From: Pseudonocardia sp. T1-2H
Lineage (GTDB): Bacteria; Actinomycetota; Actinomycetes; Mycobacteriales; Pseudonocardiaceae
Direction: 5' to 3'
Length of the DNA stretch: 64,000 bases
Assembly (NCBI RefSeq): GCF_038039215.1
Contig: NZ_JBBPCL010000001.1
Location: 4,154,001 to 4,218,000, forward strand
Position numbers and translations under genes: made by a program. Shown piece after piece: positions 26,897-35,864 of this stretch (position 1 is the first letter of the stretch; the number at the start of each line of letters is the position of its first letter). The notes beneath the pieces are model-generated. The model saw nothing but the letters and a program-made list of their open reading frames with translations, had not been told where the DNA came from and ran no database searches.

Positions 26897-27991
26897 CTAC
26901 GCCGCGCCGAGTTCTGCCTCCGGCCGCAGCGCTTGCGGCAGCTCCCCGCCGTCCGCCGCGGCCGCCAGCTTCCGGCCCAGGCCCGGGGCCTGCTTGTACA
27001 GGTTGTGCCCGGCCGGGAACAGCACCCCCTCCCGCTCCCAGACCGCGATCCCGTCCGAGCCCCACGGGAGTTCGGTGACCCGGCAGTGCCGGACCTCGAA
27101 GGGTTCGGGAGCCAGCCCCGGCAATGCCTTCCGGACGTAGTCGACGGTCCGGTCCGCGAGGTCCGCGAGCGCCGGCGGGTCCAGCAGGCTGCCGTCCTCC
27201 CGCGCCACGCAGGACTCGCTCAGGCCCACCCCGTACGCGGTGTTGCCGGGGATCGCCGAGGCGTAGGCGCCCGTCTCCCCGAAGTCCCCGCTGGAGTCCT
27301 GGAGGGTGGCGAGGTTCGGCGCCGGGCCGTCGCGCACGGCGAAGGTCAGCCGCACGTGGGCGCCGTGCCGGATCGGGAGCGACAGGCCGAGGTCGCGGGC
27401 GAGCCCTGCGGTGCCCCGGCCGGCGCACACGACGACGCGCTCGTAGCGGTCCGTGCGCCCGCCGCTGCGCACCTCGACGTCGCCGGCATCGGTCGGGCGC
27501 ACCGTCAGGACCTCGTCGGCGACGAGCCGCTCACCCAACGCCTCCGACAGCACGCGGACCGCCACGGCCGTACGGATCGAGCCGCCCCGCTCGTCGAGCA
27601 TCGCGGGTCCGTCGAAGCCGGCGAGCGGGGGCAACAGCTCGGCGAGCTCGGCGGCGCCGACGCGGCGCGCGGGAACCCCGGCGCGCCGCAGCCGCGGCAG
27701 GTGCGCCTCCACGGCCGGGCCGATCGCCAGCGCGCCGTCCCCGGACACCAGTTCGACGCCGAGCCGCTGACCCCACTCCGTGTAGATCGCCCGGCTGTCC
27801 TGCGCGTCCGCCACGAGCCGCGGATCGACGTGCGCGTGCCGGAAGATCCGACCCTGGCCGCCGGACTGCCCGTTGCCCGGCACCCCCTGCTCGTACACAC
27901 GGACCGGCACGCCCCGCTCCACGAGCGCGTACGCCGTGCAGAGGCCGACGATCCCGGCGCCGACCACCGCCACCCTCGGCTGCGGATCCAT
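26897..27991 (-). CDS. FAD-dependent amino-acid-oxidase-type (DAO family) oxidoreductase
   Basis: 364 residues. FAD motif VAVVGAGIVGLCTAYALVER at the N-terminus, RIFRHAHVDPRLV in the sarcosine-oxidase-like position, VVVCAGRGTAGLARDLGLSL for the second dinucleotide segment and LFPAGHNLYKQAPGLG near the end. This matches monomeric sarcosine oxidase/N-methyl amino acid oxidase relatives. It is divergent from gabD1 with 51 bases between starts, so a shared promoter region is likely. Together they may degrade an amine via a semialdehyde to succinate (inference). ATG 27991. Confidence 0.85.
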   Translation of the reverse strand: MDPQPRVAVVGAGIVGLCTAYALVERGVPVRVYEQGVPGNGQSGGQGRIFRHAHVDPRLVADAQDSRAIYTEWGQRLGVELVSGDGALAIGPAVEAHLPRLRRAGVPARRVGAAELAELLPPLAGFDGPAMLDERGGSIRTAVAVRVLSEALGERLVADEVLTVRPTDAGDVEVRSGGRTDRYERVVVCAGRGTAGLARDLGLSLPIRHGAHVRLTFAVRDGPAPNLATLQDSSGDFGETGAYASAIPGNTAYGVGLSESCVAREDGSLLDPPALADLADRTVDYVRKALPGLAPEPFEVRHCRVTELPWGSDGIAVWEREGVLFPAGHNLYKQAPGLGRKLAAAADGGELPQALRPEAELGAA

Positions 27992-28042
27992 CCCCCGATC
28001 CTCACACGGTTGCGCGCGGGCGGCCCGGGGTAGCCGACAGGC

Positions 28043-29416
28043 GTGGCAATTGCGACGACGAACCCCGCCACCGGGGAGACGATCAGGACCTTCGACGCGC
28101 TGACGGACGCGCAGCTGGAGCAGAAGCTGCAGACCGCGGCGGAGGTGTTCCGGACGTACCGGACCACGACGTTCGCCCAGCGCTCGGGCTGGTTGCGGCG
28201 CGCGGCGGAGATCCTGGACGACGAGGCCGAGGAACTCGGCGGGCTCGCGACGCTGGAGATGGGTAAGACCCTCGCCTCCGCGATCGCGGAGATCCACAAA
28301 TGCGCGAAGGGCTGCCGCTGGTACGCCGACCACGCCGAGGGGATCCTCGCGGACCAGCCGCGCGACGTCGAGGGTGCCCGGGTGTTCACCCGGTACGAGC
28401 CGCTCGGACCGGTGCTGGCGATCATGCCGTGGAACTTCCCGTACTGGCAGGTGTTCCGGTTCGCGGCTCCCGCACTGATGGCCGGCAACGTCGGGCTGCT
28501 CAAGCACGCGTCGAACGTCCCGCAGTGCGCCCTGGCCATCGAGGACGTCCTGCGGCGGGCCGGGTTCCCCGAGGGCGCCTTCCAGACGCTGCTCGTCCCC
28601 TCCGCCGCGGTCGAGGGGATCCTCGACGACGTGCGGGTGCGGGCCGTGACGCTGACCGGCAGCGAGGGGGCGGGCCGCGAGGTCGCGTCCGCCGCCGGAC
28701 GGAACATCAAGCCGAGCGTGCTGGAGCTCGGCGGGAGCGACCCGTTCGTCGTCATGCCGTCCGTCGACCTCGACGTCGCCGTCGACAACGCCGTCGCCTC
28801 GCGCACCCTGAACAACGGCCAGTCCTGCATCAACGCGAAGCGGTTCATCGTGCACGAGCAGGTCGCGGACGAGTTCGTCCGGCGGATGGTCGCGAAGCTG
28901 GAGGCCTTGAAGCTGGGGGACCCGCGGGACGAGTCGACGGACATGGGCCCGCTGTCGAGCCCGGACGCCGTCAAGACGCTCGACAAGCAGGTCCAGGACA
29001 CGGTCGCGGCCGGGGCCCGGCTGCTGACCGGCGGGAAGCCGTCGGGTGGGCCCGGCAACTTCTACCCGCCGACGCTGCTCACGGACATCCCGGAGGGCTC
29101 GCCCGGGCACCGCGAGGAGTTCTTCGGCCCGGTCGCGCTGGTCTGGCGGGCCCGCGACGTCGAGGACGCGATCCGGATCGCCAACGACTCGGACTTCGGG
29201 CTCGGCGGGAGCGCCTGGACCCGCGACCCGGCCGAACAGGAGCGGTTCGTCACCGAGATCGAGACCGGGATGATCTACGTCAACCGGGTCACCGAGTCGA
29301 CGCCCGAGGTTCCGTTCGGCGGAGTGAAGAACTCCGGCTACGGTCGGGAGCTGGCGGACTTCGGCCCGCGGTCGTTCTGCAATGCCAAGACGGTGTGGAT
29401 CGACGGCGCGGACTAG
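28043..29416 (+). CDS. gabD1: Succinate-semialdehyde dehydrogenase (NADP+), GabD1 type
   Basis: 457 residues, exactly the length of mycobacterial GabD1. Catalytic Cys262 is in NNGQSCINAKR and general base Glu228 in LELGGSDPF; PWNFPYWQVFRF and VPFGGVKNSGYGRELADFG are typical of this branch. It oxidises succinic semialdehyde to succinate, feeding the TCA cycle. GTG start 28043. Divergent from the DAO-type oxidase and followed at 44 bases by an M24 peptidase. Confidence 0.9.
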   Translation: MAIATTNPATGETIRTFDALTDAQLEQKLQTAAEVFRTYRTTTFAQRSGWLRRAAEILDDEAEELGGLATLEMGKTLASAIAEIHKCAKGCRWYADHAEGILADQPRDVEGARVFTRYEPLGPVLAIMPWNFPYWQVFRFAAPALMAGNVGLLKHASNVPQCALAIEDVLRRAGFPEGAFQTLLVPSAAVEGILDDVRVRAVTLTGSEGAGREVASAAGRNIKPSVLELGGSDPFVVMPSVDLDVAVDNAVASRTLNNGQSCINAKRFIVHEQVADEFVRRMVAKLEALKLGDPRDESTDMGPLSSPDAVKTLDKQVQDTVAAGARLLTGGKPSGGPGNFYPPTLLTDIPEGSPGHREEFFGPVALVWRARDVEDAIRIANDSDFGLGGSAWTRDPAEQERFVTEIETGMIYVNRVTESTPEVPFGGVKNSGYGRELADFGPRSFCNAKTVWIDGAD

Positions 29417-29459
29417 GGCTCGGCGCAATGGTGGGCCGGGCCGGAGGGGCGGGATCACC

Positions 29460-30176
29460 ATGGGCGCAGTCGACAAGAAGGTCACGGTCGACGAGGAAGT
29501 GCGGGCGCGCAGCCTCGTGGAGGCCGAGCGCAAGGCCGTCGGCCTGTTCGAGGAGGTCGCGCGGCGCGGCCTGATCGCGCCGGGCGAGTCGGAGAAGGAG
29601 CTCAGCGACCGGGTCCGTGACCTCGGCGCGGAGCTCTTCGGTACGGACAAGCACTGGCACAAGCGGGTCGTCCGCTCCGGGCCGAACACCCTGAAGCCGT
29701 ACAAGGAGAACCCGCCGGACCGCACGATCGAGGCGGACGACATCGTCTTCCTGGACTTCGGGCCGATCTTCGCCGAGTGGGAGGCGGACTTCGGCCGCAC
29801 CTTCGTGCTCGGGGACGACCCGGTGAAGCTGCGCCTGCGCGACGATCTGCCCAGGATCTTCGACGCCGGCCGCGCCCACTTCGAGGCGCACCCGGACATC
29901 AGCGGGGCGCAGCTGTACGCGCACGTCGTGGGCCTGGCCGAGCAGGCGGGCTGGGAGTTCGGCGGCGCGCACAGCGGCCACCTGGTCGGCGAGTTCCCGC
30001 ACGAGTGGATCGACGGCGAACGGATCGAGAGCTACATCGCGCCCGGCAGCGACCACCCGATGCGGCGCACGGACCCGTCCGGCCGGACGTGCCACTGGAT
30101 CCTCGAGGTCCACCTGGTGGACCGGGAGCGGCAGATCGGCGGCTTCTACGAGCAGCTGCTGACCCTCTCGCGCTGA
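29460..30176 (+). CDS. M24 family metallopeptidase-like protein
   Basis: 238 residues, a compact pita-bread fold. Metal-ligand regions are visible: IVFLDFGPIFAEWEADFGRT (two Asp), GGAHSGHLVGEFPHE (His) and ILEVHLVDRERQIGGFYEQ (Glu). Unlike full aminopeptidase P there is no N-terminal creatinase domain. Such short M24 proteins are annotated as Xaa-Pro peptidases, though many are untested. GGAGGGGCGGGATCACC precedes ATG 29460. It follows gabD1 on the same strand, and a hairpin lies after its stop. Confidence 0.82.
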   Translation: MGAVDKKVTVDEEVRARSLVEAERKAVGLFEEVARRGLIAPGESEKELSDRVRDLGAELFGTDKHWHKRVVRSGPNTLKPYKENPPDRTIEADDIVFLDFGPIFAEWEADFGRTFVLGDDPVKLRLRDDLPRIFDAGRAHFEAHPDISGAQLYAHVVGLAEQAGWEFGGAHSGHLVGEFPHEWIDGERIESYIAPGSDHPMRRTDPSGRTCHWILEVHLVDRERQIGGFYEQLLTLSR

Positions 30177-30182
30177 CGCGCT

Positions 30183-30224
30183 CGTGCGCGGAAGACGTCG
30201 CCCTGGCAACGGCTTCCGCGCACG
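30183..30224. terminator. Bidirectional hairpin between convergent genes
   Basis: Perfect 12-bp stem CGTGCGCGGAAG (30183-30194) with CTTCCGCGCACG (30213-30224) and an 18-base loop, filling the 63-base gap between the convergent M24 and SDR stops. No T tract. Confidence 0.6.
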
Positions 30225-30239
30225 GGCGCCTTCGGCGCA

Positions 30240-31064
30240 TCACCCCTGGGCGAGCTTGGCGACGTCCTCCCACTGCCGCCAGGTGGCGAGGCGGGACTCG
30301 TAGTCCTCGGTCGCGATCGCGAGCGGGGCTTCGCCGAAGAAGACGCGCAGCGGCGGCTCCGCCGCATCGACGATCCGCAGGACGGCGGCCGCGCTGGCCG
30401 CGGGATCCCCCGGCGCCGAGACCCGCTGCTCACGCTGCTTCTGGGCCTGGGCGCGGAACTCGTCGTAGGCCGGGAGCGGCTCGGAGTGCCGGGCCGACGA
30501 GCCGCCCCAGTCCGTGGAGAACCCGCCCGGCTCGATCAGCGTGACCTTGATGCCGAACCCGGCAACCTCCTGGGCGAGGGACTGGCTGATCCCCTCGAGC
30601 GCCCACTTCGACGCGTGGTACATCCCGACCAGCGGGAACGCGCTGATCCCGCCGATCGAGGACACCTGCAGGATGTGCCCGGAACCCTGCTCGCGCAGGA
30701 ACGGCAGCGCCGCCTGGGTGACCCACAGGGCCCCGAACAGGTTGGTCTCCATCTGGTCCCGGGCCTCGGCCTCGCTGATCTCCTCGACCAGCCCGAAGTG
30801 CCCGTACCCGGCGTTGTTGACGACGACGTCCAGCCGTCCGAAGTGGTCGTGCGCCTGCTTGACGGCCGCGAAGTCCGCCTCGCGGTCGGTGACGTCCAGC
30901 TTCAGGGGCAGGAGGCGCTCCCCGAAGCGCTCCACGAGGTCGTCGAGGGTCGCGGTGTCCCGCGCGGTCGCGGCGACCGAGTCGCCCCGCTCCAGCGCGG
31001 CGATCGCCCACTCGCGGCCGAAGCCGCGGGAGGCACCGGTGATGAACCAGGTCTTCGCACTCAT
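30240..31064 (-). CDS. Short-chain dehydrogenase/reductase
   Basis: 274 residues. Cofactor motif TGASRGFG (9-16), NNAGYG, catalytic Ser in ILQVSSIGG and YHASK. The C-terminal part (IEPGGFSTDWGGSSA) matches the classical oxidoreductase group acting on ketones or steroids, NADP-preferring by the Arg after the glycines. Substrate unknown. It lies downstream of modA on the same strand but 79 bases away and unrelated in role. Confidence 0.88.
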   Translation of the reverse strand: MSAKTWFITGASRGFGREWAIAALERGDSVAATARDTATLDDLVERFGERLLPLKLDVTDREADFAAVKQAHDHFGRLDVVVNNAGYGHFGLVEEISEAEARDQMETNLFGALWVTQAALPFLREQGSGHILQVSSIGGISAFPLVGMYHASKWALEGISQSLAQEVAGFGIKVTLIEPGGFSTDWGGSSARHSEPLPAYDEFRAQAQKQREQRVSAPGDPAASAAAVLRIVDAAEPPLRVFFGEAPLAIATEDYESRLATWRQWEDVAKLAQG

Positions 31065-31142
31065 GCCTCCGGCTTACCCCCCGCCGACGACCGCGCACCG
31101 GCTTCGTCAGAAGGGGAACCCGGTACGCGGTCGCGGGAATAC

Positions 31143-31928
31143 TCAGGCGGGCACGCCGAAGCCGGCCGCCTCCAGCGCCTTCCTGCCGACGTCGCCGGTC
31201 ACCGCGTCCACCCATCTCTGCGCGAGCTCGCGCTGCGCCGCGTCCTTCGTGACGGCGATCGGGTAGCTCGTCGCGGCGCTCGCCGCCTCCGGGAAGCTGA
31301 CGCCCTGCACGGTCCCCCTGGCCGCGGTCACGTCCGTGACGTAGACCAGCCCGGCATCGGCGTTGCCCGAGGACACCTTGCTCAGCACCGACTTGACGTC
31401 CGGCTCCTCGCTGACCGGGGTGATCGCGACCCCGGTGGACCCCACGAGCTTCTGCTCGGCCGCGCCGCACGGCACCTGGGGTGCGCAGACGACGACCTTG
31501 AGGTCCGGCTTCGCCAGGTCGGCGAAGCCCGCGACGGCCTTCGGGTTGCCCGGGGCGGTGGCGATCTGCAGGACGTTCGTCGCGAAGACGGCCGGCGGCG
31601 CGGCGGTGAGGCCCGCGTCCGTCACGGTCTTCATGGTCGCGTCGCTGGCGGCGGCGAACACGTCCGCCGGGGCGCCGTTGACGATCTGCTGGGCGAGGTC
31701 CGAGGAGCCTGCGTAGTTCAGCTTCACGTCGACGCCGGGGTTGTCCCTCTCGAACTGCTTCTCGATCGCGGTGAAGGTCTCGGTCAGCGACGCCGCCGCG
31801 AAGACGGTCAGGGTCTTGGCCGGCGGGGCGGCGGACGGCGCGCCCGCCCCGGTGTTCGAACCCCCGCCGCACGCGCTCACCGTCAGCACGGCCAGACCGG
31901 CCACGGCTGCGGCCACGAGACGTCTCAT
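31143..31928 (-). CDS. modA: Molybdate ABC transporter substrate-binding lipoprotein, orphan
   Basis: 261 residues. Lipoprotein signal with lipobox VSAC (LAVLTVSACGGG), then ModA features: LTVFAAASLTETFTAIEKQF, YAGSSDLAQQIVNGAPADVF and a C-terminal YPIAVTKDA. It binds molybdate outside the membrane for ModBC. No modB or modC lies in the window: the next gene downstream is an SDR. Upstream and divergent is a decayed molybdenum-enzyme gene. The pair suggests leftover parts of a molybdate-dependent nitrate locus, unless ModBC are encoded elsewhere. Confidence 0.9.
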   Translation of the reverse strand: MRRLVAAAVAGLAVLTVSACGGGSNTGAGAPSAAPPAKTLTVFAAASLTETFTAIEKQFERDNPGVDVKLNYAGSSDLAQQIVNGAPADVFAAASDATMKTVTDAGLTAAPPAVFATNVLQIATAPGNPKAVAGFADLAKPDLKVVVCAPQVPCGAAEQKLVGSTGVAITPVSEEPDVKSVLSKVSSGNADAGLVYVTDVTAARGTVQGVSFPEAASAATSYPIAVTKDAAQRELAQRWVDAVTGDVGRKALEAAGFGVPA

Positions 31929-32175
31929 CGGTAGTCCTCCACGCTTCGTCGGTCCCGGGGAGCCGGTTGCGCCCCCGCACCTGCACATATCAGGGACACA
32001 TTCGACCGCATCCGCAGATGATAAGGGCAACTATGTGACGCAACCGCGTGTTCCCTCCCTGTGTGCGACGACGGCCGGCACTCCGAGGGGCGTGCGTCCT
32101 CGGTAGTGCCGGTCGTGCGGACTGCGCCGGGTCAGGCGATGCGGCGGCGGCGCAGGAACTTGTGTCGTAGTCCGG

Positions 32176-33433
32176 CTCCCCCCAACGCCTACGCCGACGT
32201 CGTGCTCCCCGCCTCGATGTGGGCCGAAACCGAAGGGGTGATGATCAACTCGGAGCGGAACCTGACGCTCCTGCAGCCCGCCGTCCCGGCGCCCGGCGAC
32301 GCGCTGCCGGACTGGCAGATCATCGCCCGCGTCGCCTGCGAGATGGGCTACGCGGACGCGTTCCCCTACACCTCCGCCGAGGAGGTGTTCGAGGAGATCA
32401 AGCAGGCCTGGAACCCCGGGACCGGCTACGACCTGCGCGGCGTCACCTACGAGCGGCTGCGCGACGCCCCCGTGCAGTGGCCCGCTGCGCCGGGCTCCGC
32501 GGACCGCAACCCCGCCCGCTACCTGAACTCAACACCGGCCGGCTGCAGCACCAGTGGCACACGCTGACCAAGACCGGCATGGTGGCGAAGCTGAACACGC
32601 TCGACCCGGGGCCGTTCGTCGAGATCCATCCCGTGGACGCCGAGGCGCACGGGATCGGCGAGGGGGACTCGGTCGCGATCGCCTCCCGACGCGGCCGCGC
32701 GGTGCTGCCCGCCGTCCTGAGCGAGCGGGTGCGGCCGGGGAACTGCTTCGCGCCGTTCCACTGGAACGACCTGTTCGGCGAACACCTGGCGGTCAACGCG
32801 GTCACGAACGACGCGGTGGATCCGCTGTCGTTCCAGCCCGAACTGAAGGCGTGCGCGGTGTCGCTGACCCGGGTCGCCGCGGCGCCGCGGTGTCTGCTCG
32901 ACGTTCCTGGCCGACGCGGTGGACGCCCGGCCGACCGCGGTATCCGTGAGGGCCGCGCCGACGTTCCGGCCCCCCCACGGACCCGTCGGCCCCGATGATC
33001 ATGGTGGGTCCGGGCACCGGCGTCGCGCCGTTCCTCGGTTTCCTCGACGACCGCCGCGCCCGCGGTCACCGGGGCCGCAACTGGCTGTTCTTCGGCGAGC
33101 AGCGCCGGGAGACGGACTTCTACTACCGCGAGGAGCTCGACGGCCTGCAGCGCGACCGCACGCTGAGCCGCCTCGACGTCGCGTTCTCCCGCGACCAGCG
33201 GCACAAGGTCTACGTGCAGGACCGCATGCGCAAGCACGGCGCCCGGCTGTGGGCGTGGCTGGAGGACGGCGCGCACTTCTACGTCTAGCGGGGACGCGAC
33301 CCGGATGGCGAAGGACGTCGACAGGGCGTTGCGGGACATCGTCGCCACGCACGGCGGGATGGACGAGGAGCGCGCCGCCGCGTACGTCAAGAAGCTCGCC
33401 GCGGAGAGGCGCTACTCCCGCGACGTGTACTGA
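32176..33433 (+). pseudogene. Decayed nitrate reductase/flavoprotein reductase fusion gene
   Basis: Pieces of one large gene are read in successive frames. First comes a molybdopterin oxidoreductase segment (AYADVVLPASMWAETEGVMI to DAPVQWP), then after a lost stretch and frame change the molybdopterin-dinucleotide domain (LNTGRLQHQWHTLTKTG to DPLSFQPELKACAVSL). Next is a junction straight into the CysJ-like NADPH domain ([29 protein letters not shown]), and finally [20 protein letters not shown] after a one-base insertion creating TAG at 33286. The N-terminal catalytic part and the flavodoxin/FAD domains are gone. Large deletions, not only indels, show true decay. It was probably an assimilatory nitrate reductase with fused reductase. 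Confidence 0.85.
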
Positions 33434-33473
33434 CCGGGGCGGGCCCCGGCTCGACCGACGGCAACCGCTGGGC

Positions 33474-33956
33474 TCAGCGCACCGCCTCGGCGATCTTGTC
33501 CAGGGTCCCCGCCAGCTGCTCCTCGGACACCACGGGCAACATCGCCGCGAACTGCTCGTCCTTGACGCTCATCCACTCGTAGGTCTGCGTGACCGTCGTG
33601 CCCTCCTCGCCCTCGGACAGGTCGTAGGTGTACGTGTGCCCGCCGACCGTCATGTCCCCGAGCTTCGCCGCCAGCTCACAGCTCGGGTCGATCTGCGGCG
33701 CCCAGCCGATCCGGGCGTCCGGCACGTAGGCCGTGACCGAGTTGACCATCCGGTAGTCCCCGAGGGCGTCCTGGTGCATGTTCATGACGAAGACCTGCCC
33801 GATCGCCGCGATCGGCTGCGCCTCGCCCTCGACGCCGCGGAGCATGCCCGCACCGTCGATCTCCTGGTGCCGGTCGGGGTTCGCCAGGATCGCGAAGATG
33901 TCCGCCGCCGGCGCGTCGATCACCTTGCTGACCTGCAACTTCCTGCTGGTGTCCAC
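33474..33956 (-). CDS. SRPBCC family (polyketide-cyclase-like) protein
   Basis: 160 residues. START-like fold: VSKVIDAPAADIFAILANPD at the N-terminus, HQEIDGAG, and C-terminal TYEWMSVKDEQFAAMLPVVS helix. Members bind hydrophobic small molecules. GTG start 33956 follows AAGGAGCACC. It is monocistronic, next to the decayed reductase gene. Ligand unknown. Confidence 0.85.
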   Translation of the reverse strand: MDTSRKLQVSKVIDAPAADIFAILANPDRHQEIDGAGMLRGVEGEAQPIAAIGQVFVMNMHQDALGDYRMVNSVTAYVPDARIGWAPQIDPSCELAAKLGDMTVGGHTYTYDLSEGEEGTTVTQTYEWMSVKDEQFAAMLPVVSEEQLAGTLDKIAEAVR

Positions 33957-34119
33957 GGTGCTCCTTTGCGTCGTGATCAGGAGGGTTCGAGTGTGAACGG
34001 TGACACACCAAACCGGGGCGCGCAGGCCGGGAGATCCCCACGTCGACGCCTCGCACCGACGAGGGGGCGGAGGCATTGCGAACGCATCCGTACCTGTGTC
34101 GGCAGATCGCCGGGAAGCC

Positions 34120-34590
34120 TCAGCGTCGCGAGCCCCACCATGCCAGCACCCCGACCAGCGCGTCCTCGGCGAGCGCGCCCGGAAGGTCCGCCCCGAACCG
34201 CTTCGCGGCGATCCCGCGTGCCTTCGTCCCCGCGAACGCCGCGGCCACGGACGCCGCCGCCGCGAGCGCGGCCGCACCGGCAACGACCAGCGGGTCCGTG
34301 CTGCCGTTCCGGCGGGTGGCGATCGCTCCCGCGGTCGCGCCGAACACGACACGGGGTGCGAGCCCCGGCGCGGCGGTCCGCGGCGGGACGCCGGGGAGCT
34401 TGTCCACGACGGCCTCGGCGAGCGCCGAGAACGCGGCCGACACCTTCGCCGTGGTCCCGCCGAGGTACCGCGCCGGCCACGGGTCGCCCGGCCGCGAGGT
34501 CAGGGTGACGGCTGTGATGCCCGCCGTGCTGCGGCCGCCGGAAGCGGCACCCAGAGCGGCAGCGCGGGCAAGGACGTCGAGGGGTGCCAT
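34120..34590 (-). CDS. Membrane protein of unknown function (DUF4126-like)
   Basis: 156 residues, Ala-rich, with ALGAASGGRSTAGITAVTLT at the start and two to three hydrophobic segments later (PLVVAGAAALAAAASVAAAF, ALVGVLAWWGS). The GGRSTAGI stretch recalls DUF4126-type membrane proteins of actinobacteria, but the match is weak by eye. ATG 34590 is the natural start. It neighbours a broken flavin-oxidase fragment. Confidence 0.5.
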   Translation of the reverse strand: MAPLDVLARAAALGAASGGRSTAGITAVTLTSRPGDPWPARYLGGTTAKVSAAFSALAEAVVDKLPGVPPRTAAPGLAPRVVFGATAGAIATRRNGSTDPLVVAGAAALAAAASVAAAFAGTKARGIAAKRFGADLPGALAEDALVGVLAWWGSRR

Positions 34591-34605
34591 GCCGTCATCC
34601 TTCCC

Positions 34606-34950
34606 TCAGGGCAGGACGGGAAACGCGCGCCAGGTCGAGCCCTCCGCCACGAACCGCGTCTTGCCCGGCGGTGTCGTCTCCGTGCCCGCCTGCCAGAAGT
34701 CCATCCGCGCCGGCGCCAGCCGGATCGTCGTCCAGCTGTCCGGCATCGCCGCATCGCGGTCCGAGGCCGCGGCGGCCTCGAACTCCCGCTCGACGGCGCC
34801 GGGCTCCACCGCGTAGTCCGGCGCGGTGAGCGTGGGTTCGGCGACGTGTCCGCCGGCGCTCCGTCACGCCGACCCGAGACGGGGACCTGGCGTCGACCCG
34901 AAGGGCCTGCTCGATCCGGGCGAGCTCGTCGCCGCTCCCCCGGTGGTCAC
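34606..34950 (-). pseudogene. C-terminal remnant of a pyridoxamine 5'-phosphate oxidase-like gene
   Basis: One frame ends in DSWTTIRLAPARMDFWQAG and TWRAFPVLP, the C-terminal pattern of PdxH/PhzG-like flavin oxidases (W-x-x-I-R-L-x-P-x-x-x-x-F-W-Q). It has no start or FMN-binding N-terminal half. Upstream coding-like sequence (DELARIEQALRVDARSPSRV) lies in another frame. Either a truncated relic or a gene with frameshift; the missing N-terminus favours a relic. Confidence 0.45.
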
Positions 34951-35012
34951 GCGGCTCGACATCGGCGCGCGGCAGCCATCCGGGTCGGATCGGCAGAGCT
35001 AGGCTCGCGATC

Positions 35013-35729
35013 ATGCCCGACATCGATCTCGCCGGCCCCGACGCCGCGCGCCGGCTGACCGGCTACCTCGTCCGCCCCGACGGCGAGGGCCCGTGGCCCG
35101 GCGTCGTGCTGGTCCACGAGGCGTTCGGCCTCGACCCCGTGCAGCGCGGGCTCGCGGAGACGATGGCCGGGCTCGGCTACCTCACCCTGGCCGTCGACCT
35201 GTTCAGCAACGGCGGCGCCCGCCGCTGCCTGGTCTCGACCTTCCGGTCCCTGTTCTCCGGCAAGGGCCCTGCCGTCGACGACATCGCCACCGGCCGCGAG
35301 TACCTGCGGTCCTCACCGGAGTGCACGGGCAAGGTCGGCATCATCGGCTTCTGCATGGGTGGCGGCTTCGCGCTGCTCACCGCCCCCGACTTCGACGCCT
35401 CGGCACCCAACTACGGTTTCCTGCCCCGCGACGAGTCCGTGCTCGAGAACGCCTGCCCGATCGTCGCGAGCTACGGCGGCAAGGACCTCTCCCTGCGCGG
35501 CGCCGCGGCGAAGCTCGGGGCGACGCTGACGAAGGCGGGCGTGCCGCACGACGTCAAGGAGTACCCGAGCGCCGGGCACTCCTTCCTCAACGGCGGCGAG
35601 AGTGGCCCGAAGATCATGCGGCCGCTGCTCCGGGTGGCCGGGATGGGCCCGGAGCCGGTCGCCGCCGCGGACGCGTGGGCCCGGATCGACGCGTTCTTCA
35701 CCGAGCACCTGGGCGCTCCGGCGCGCTGA
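35013..35729 (+). CDS. Dienelactone hydrolase family protein
   Basis: 238 residues. Catalytic Cys114 in GFCMGGGFAL, Glu36 in VLVHEAFGLDPV, Asp in YGGKDLSLRG and His in AGHSFLNGG complete the DLH triad with its helper Glu. Members open lactones in chloroaromatic degradation, though many actinobacterial ones are general esterases. ATG 35013. A small hairpin (GCTCAG/CTGAGC, 35736-35751) follows the stop. Confidence 0.88.
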   Translation: MPDIDLAGPDAARRLTGYLVRPDGEGPWPGVVLVHEAFGLDPVQRGLAETMAGLGYLTLAVDLFSNGGARRCLVSTFRSLFSGKGPAVDDIATGREYLRSSPECTGKVGIIGFCMGGGFALLTAPDFDASAPNYGFLPRDESVLENACPIVASYGGKDLSLRGAAAKLGATLTKAGVPHDVKEYPSAGHSFLNGGESGPKIMRPLLRVAGMGPEPVAAADAWARIDAFFTEHLGAPAR

Positions 35730-35864
35730 CCGTCGGCTCAGCGGGCTGAGCTGCACGGCTCCTTTCCGCGCCGCTCGACGATCGAGTCCCCCCGCCGCGT
35801 TCCGTGTGACCTGGACCACCCGCAGAGTGGGTCCGGGCGGCGGGACGAGCGGAGAGGCATCGTG

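Noticed and set aside
30240..31064. Possible modB or modC downstream of modA
   Set aside because: The gene is a clear short-chain dehydrogenase (TGASRGFG, YHASK).
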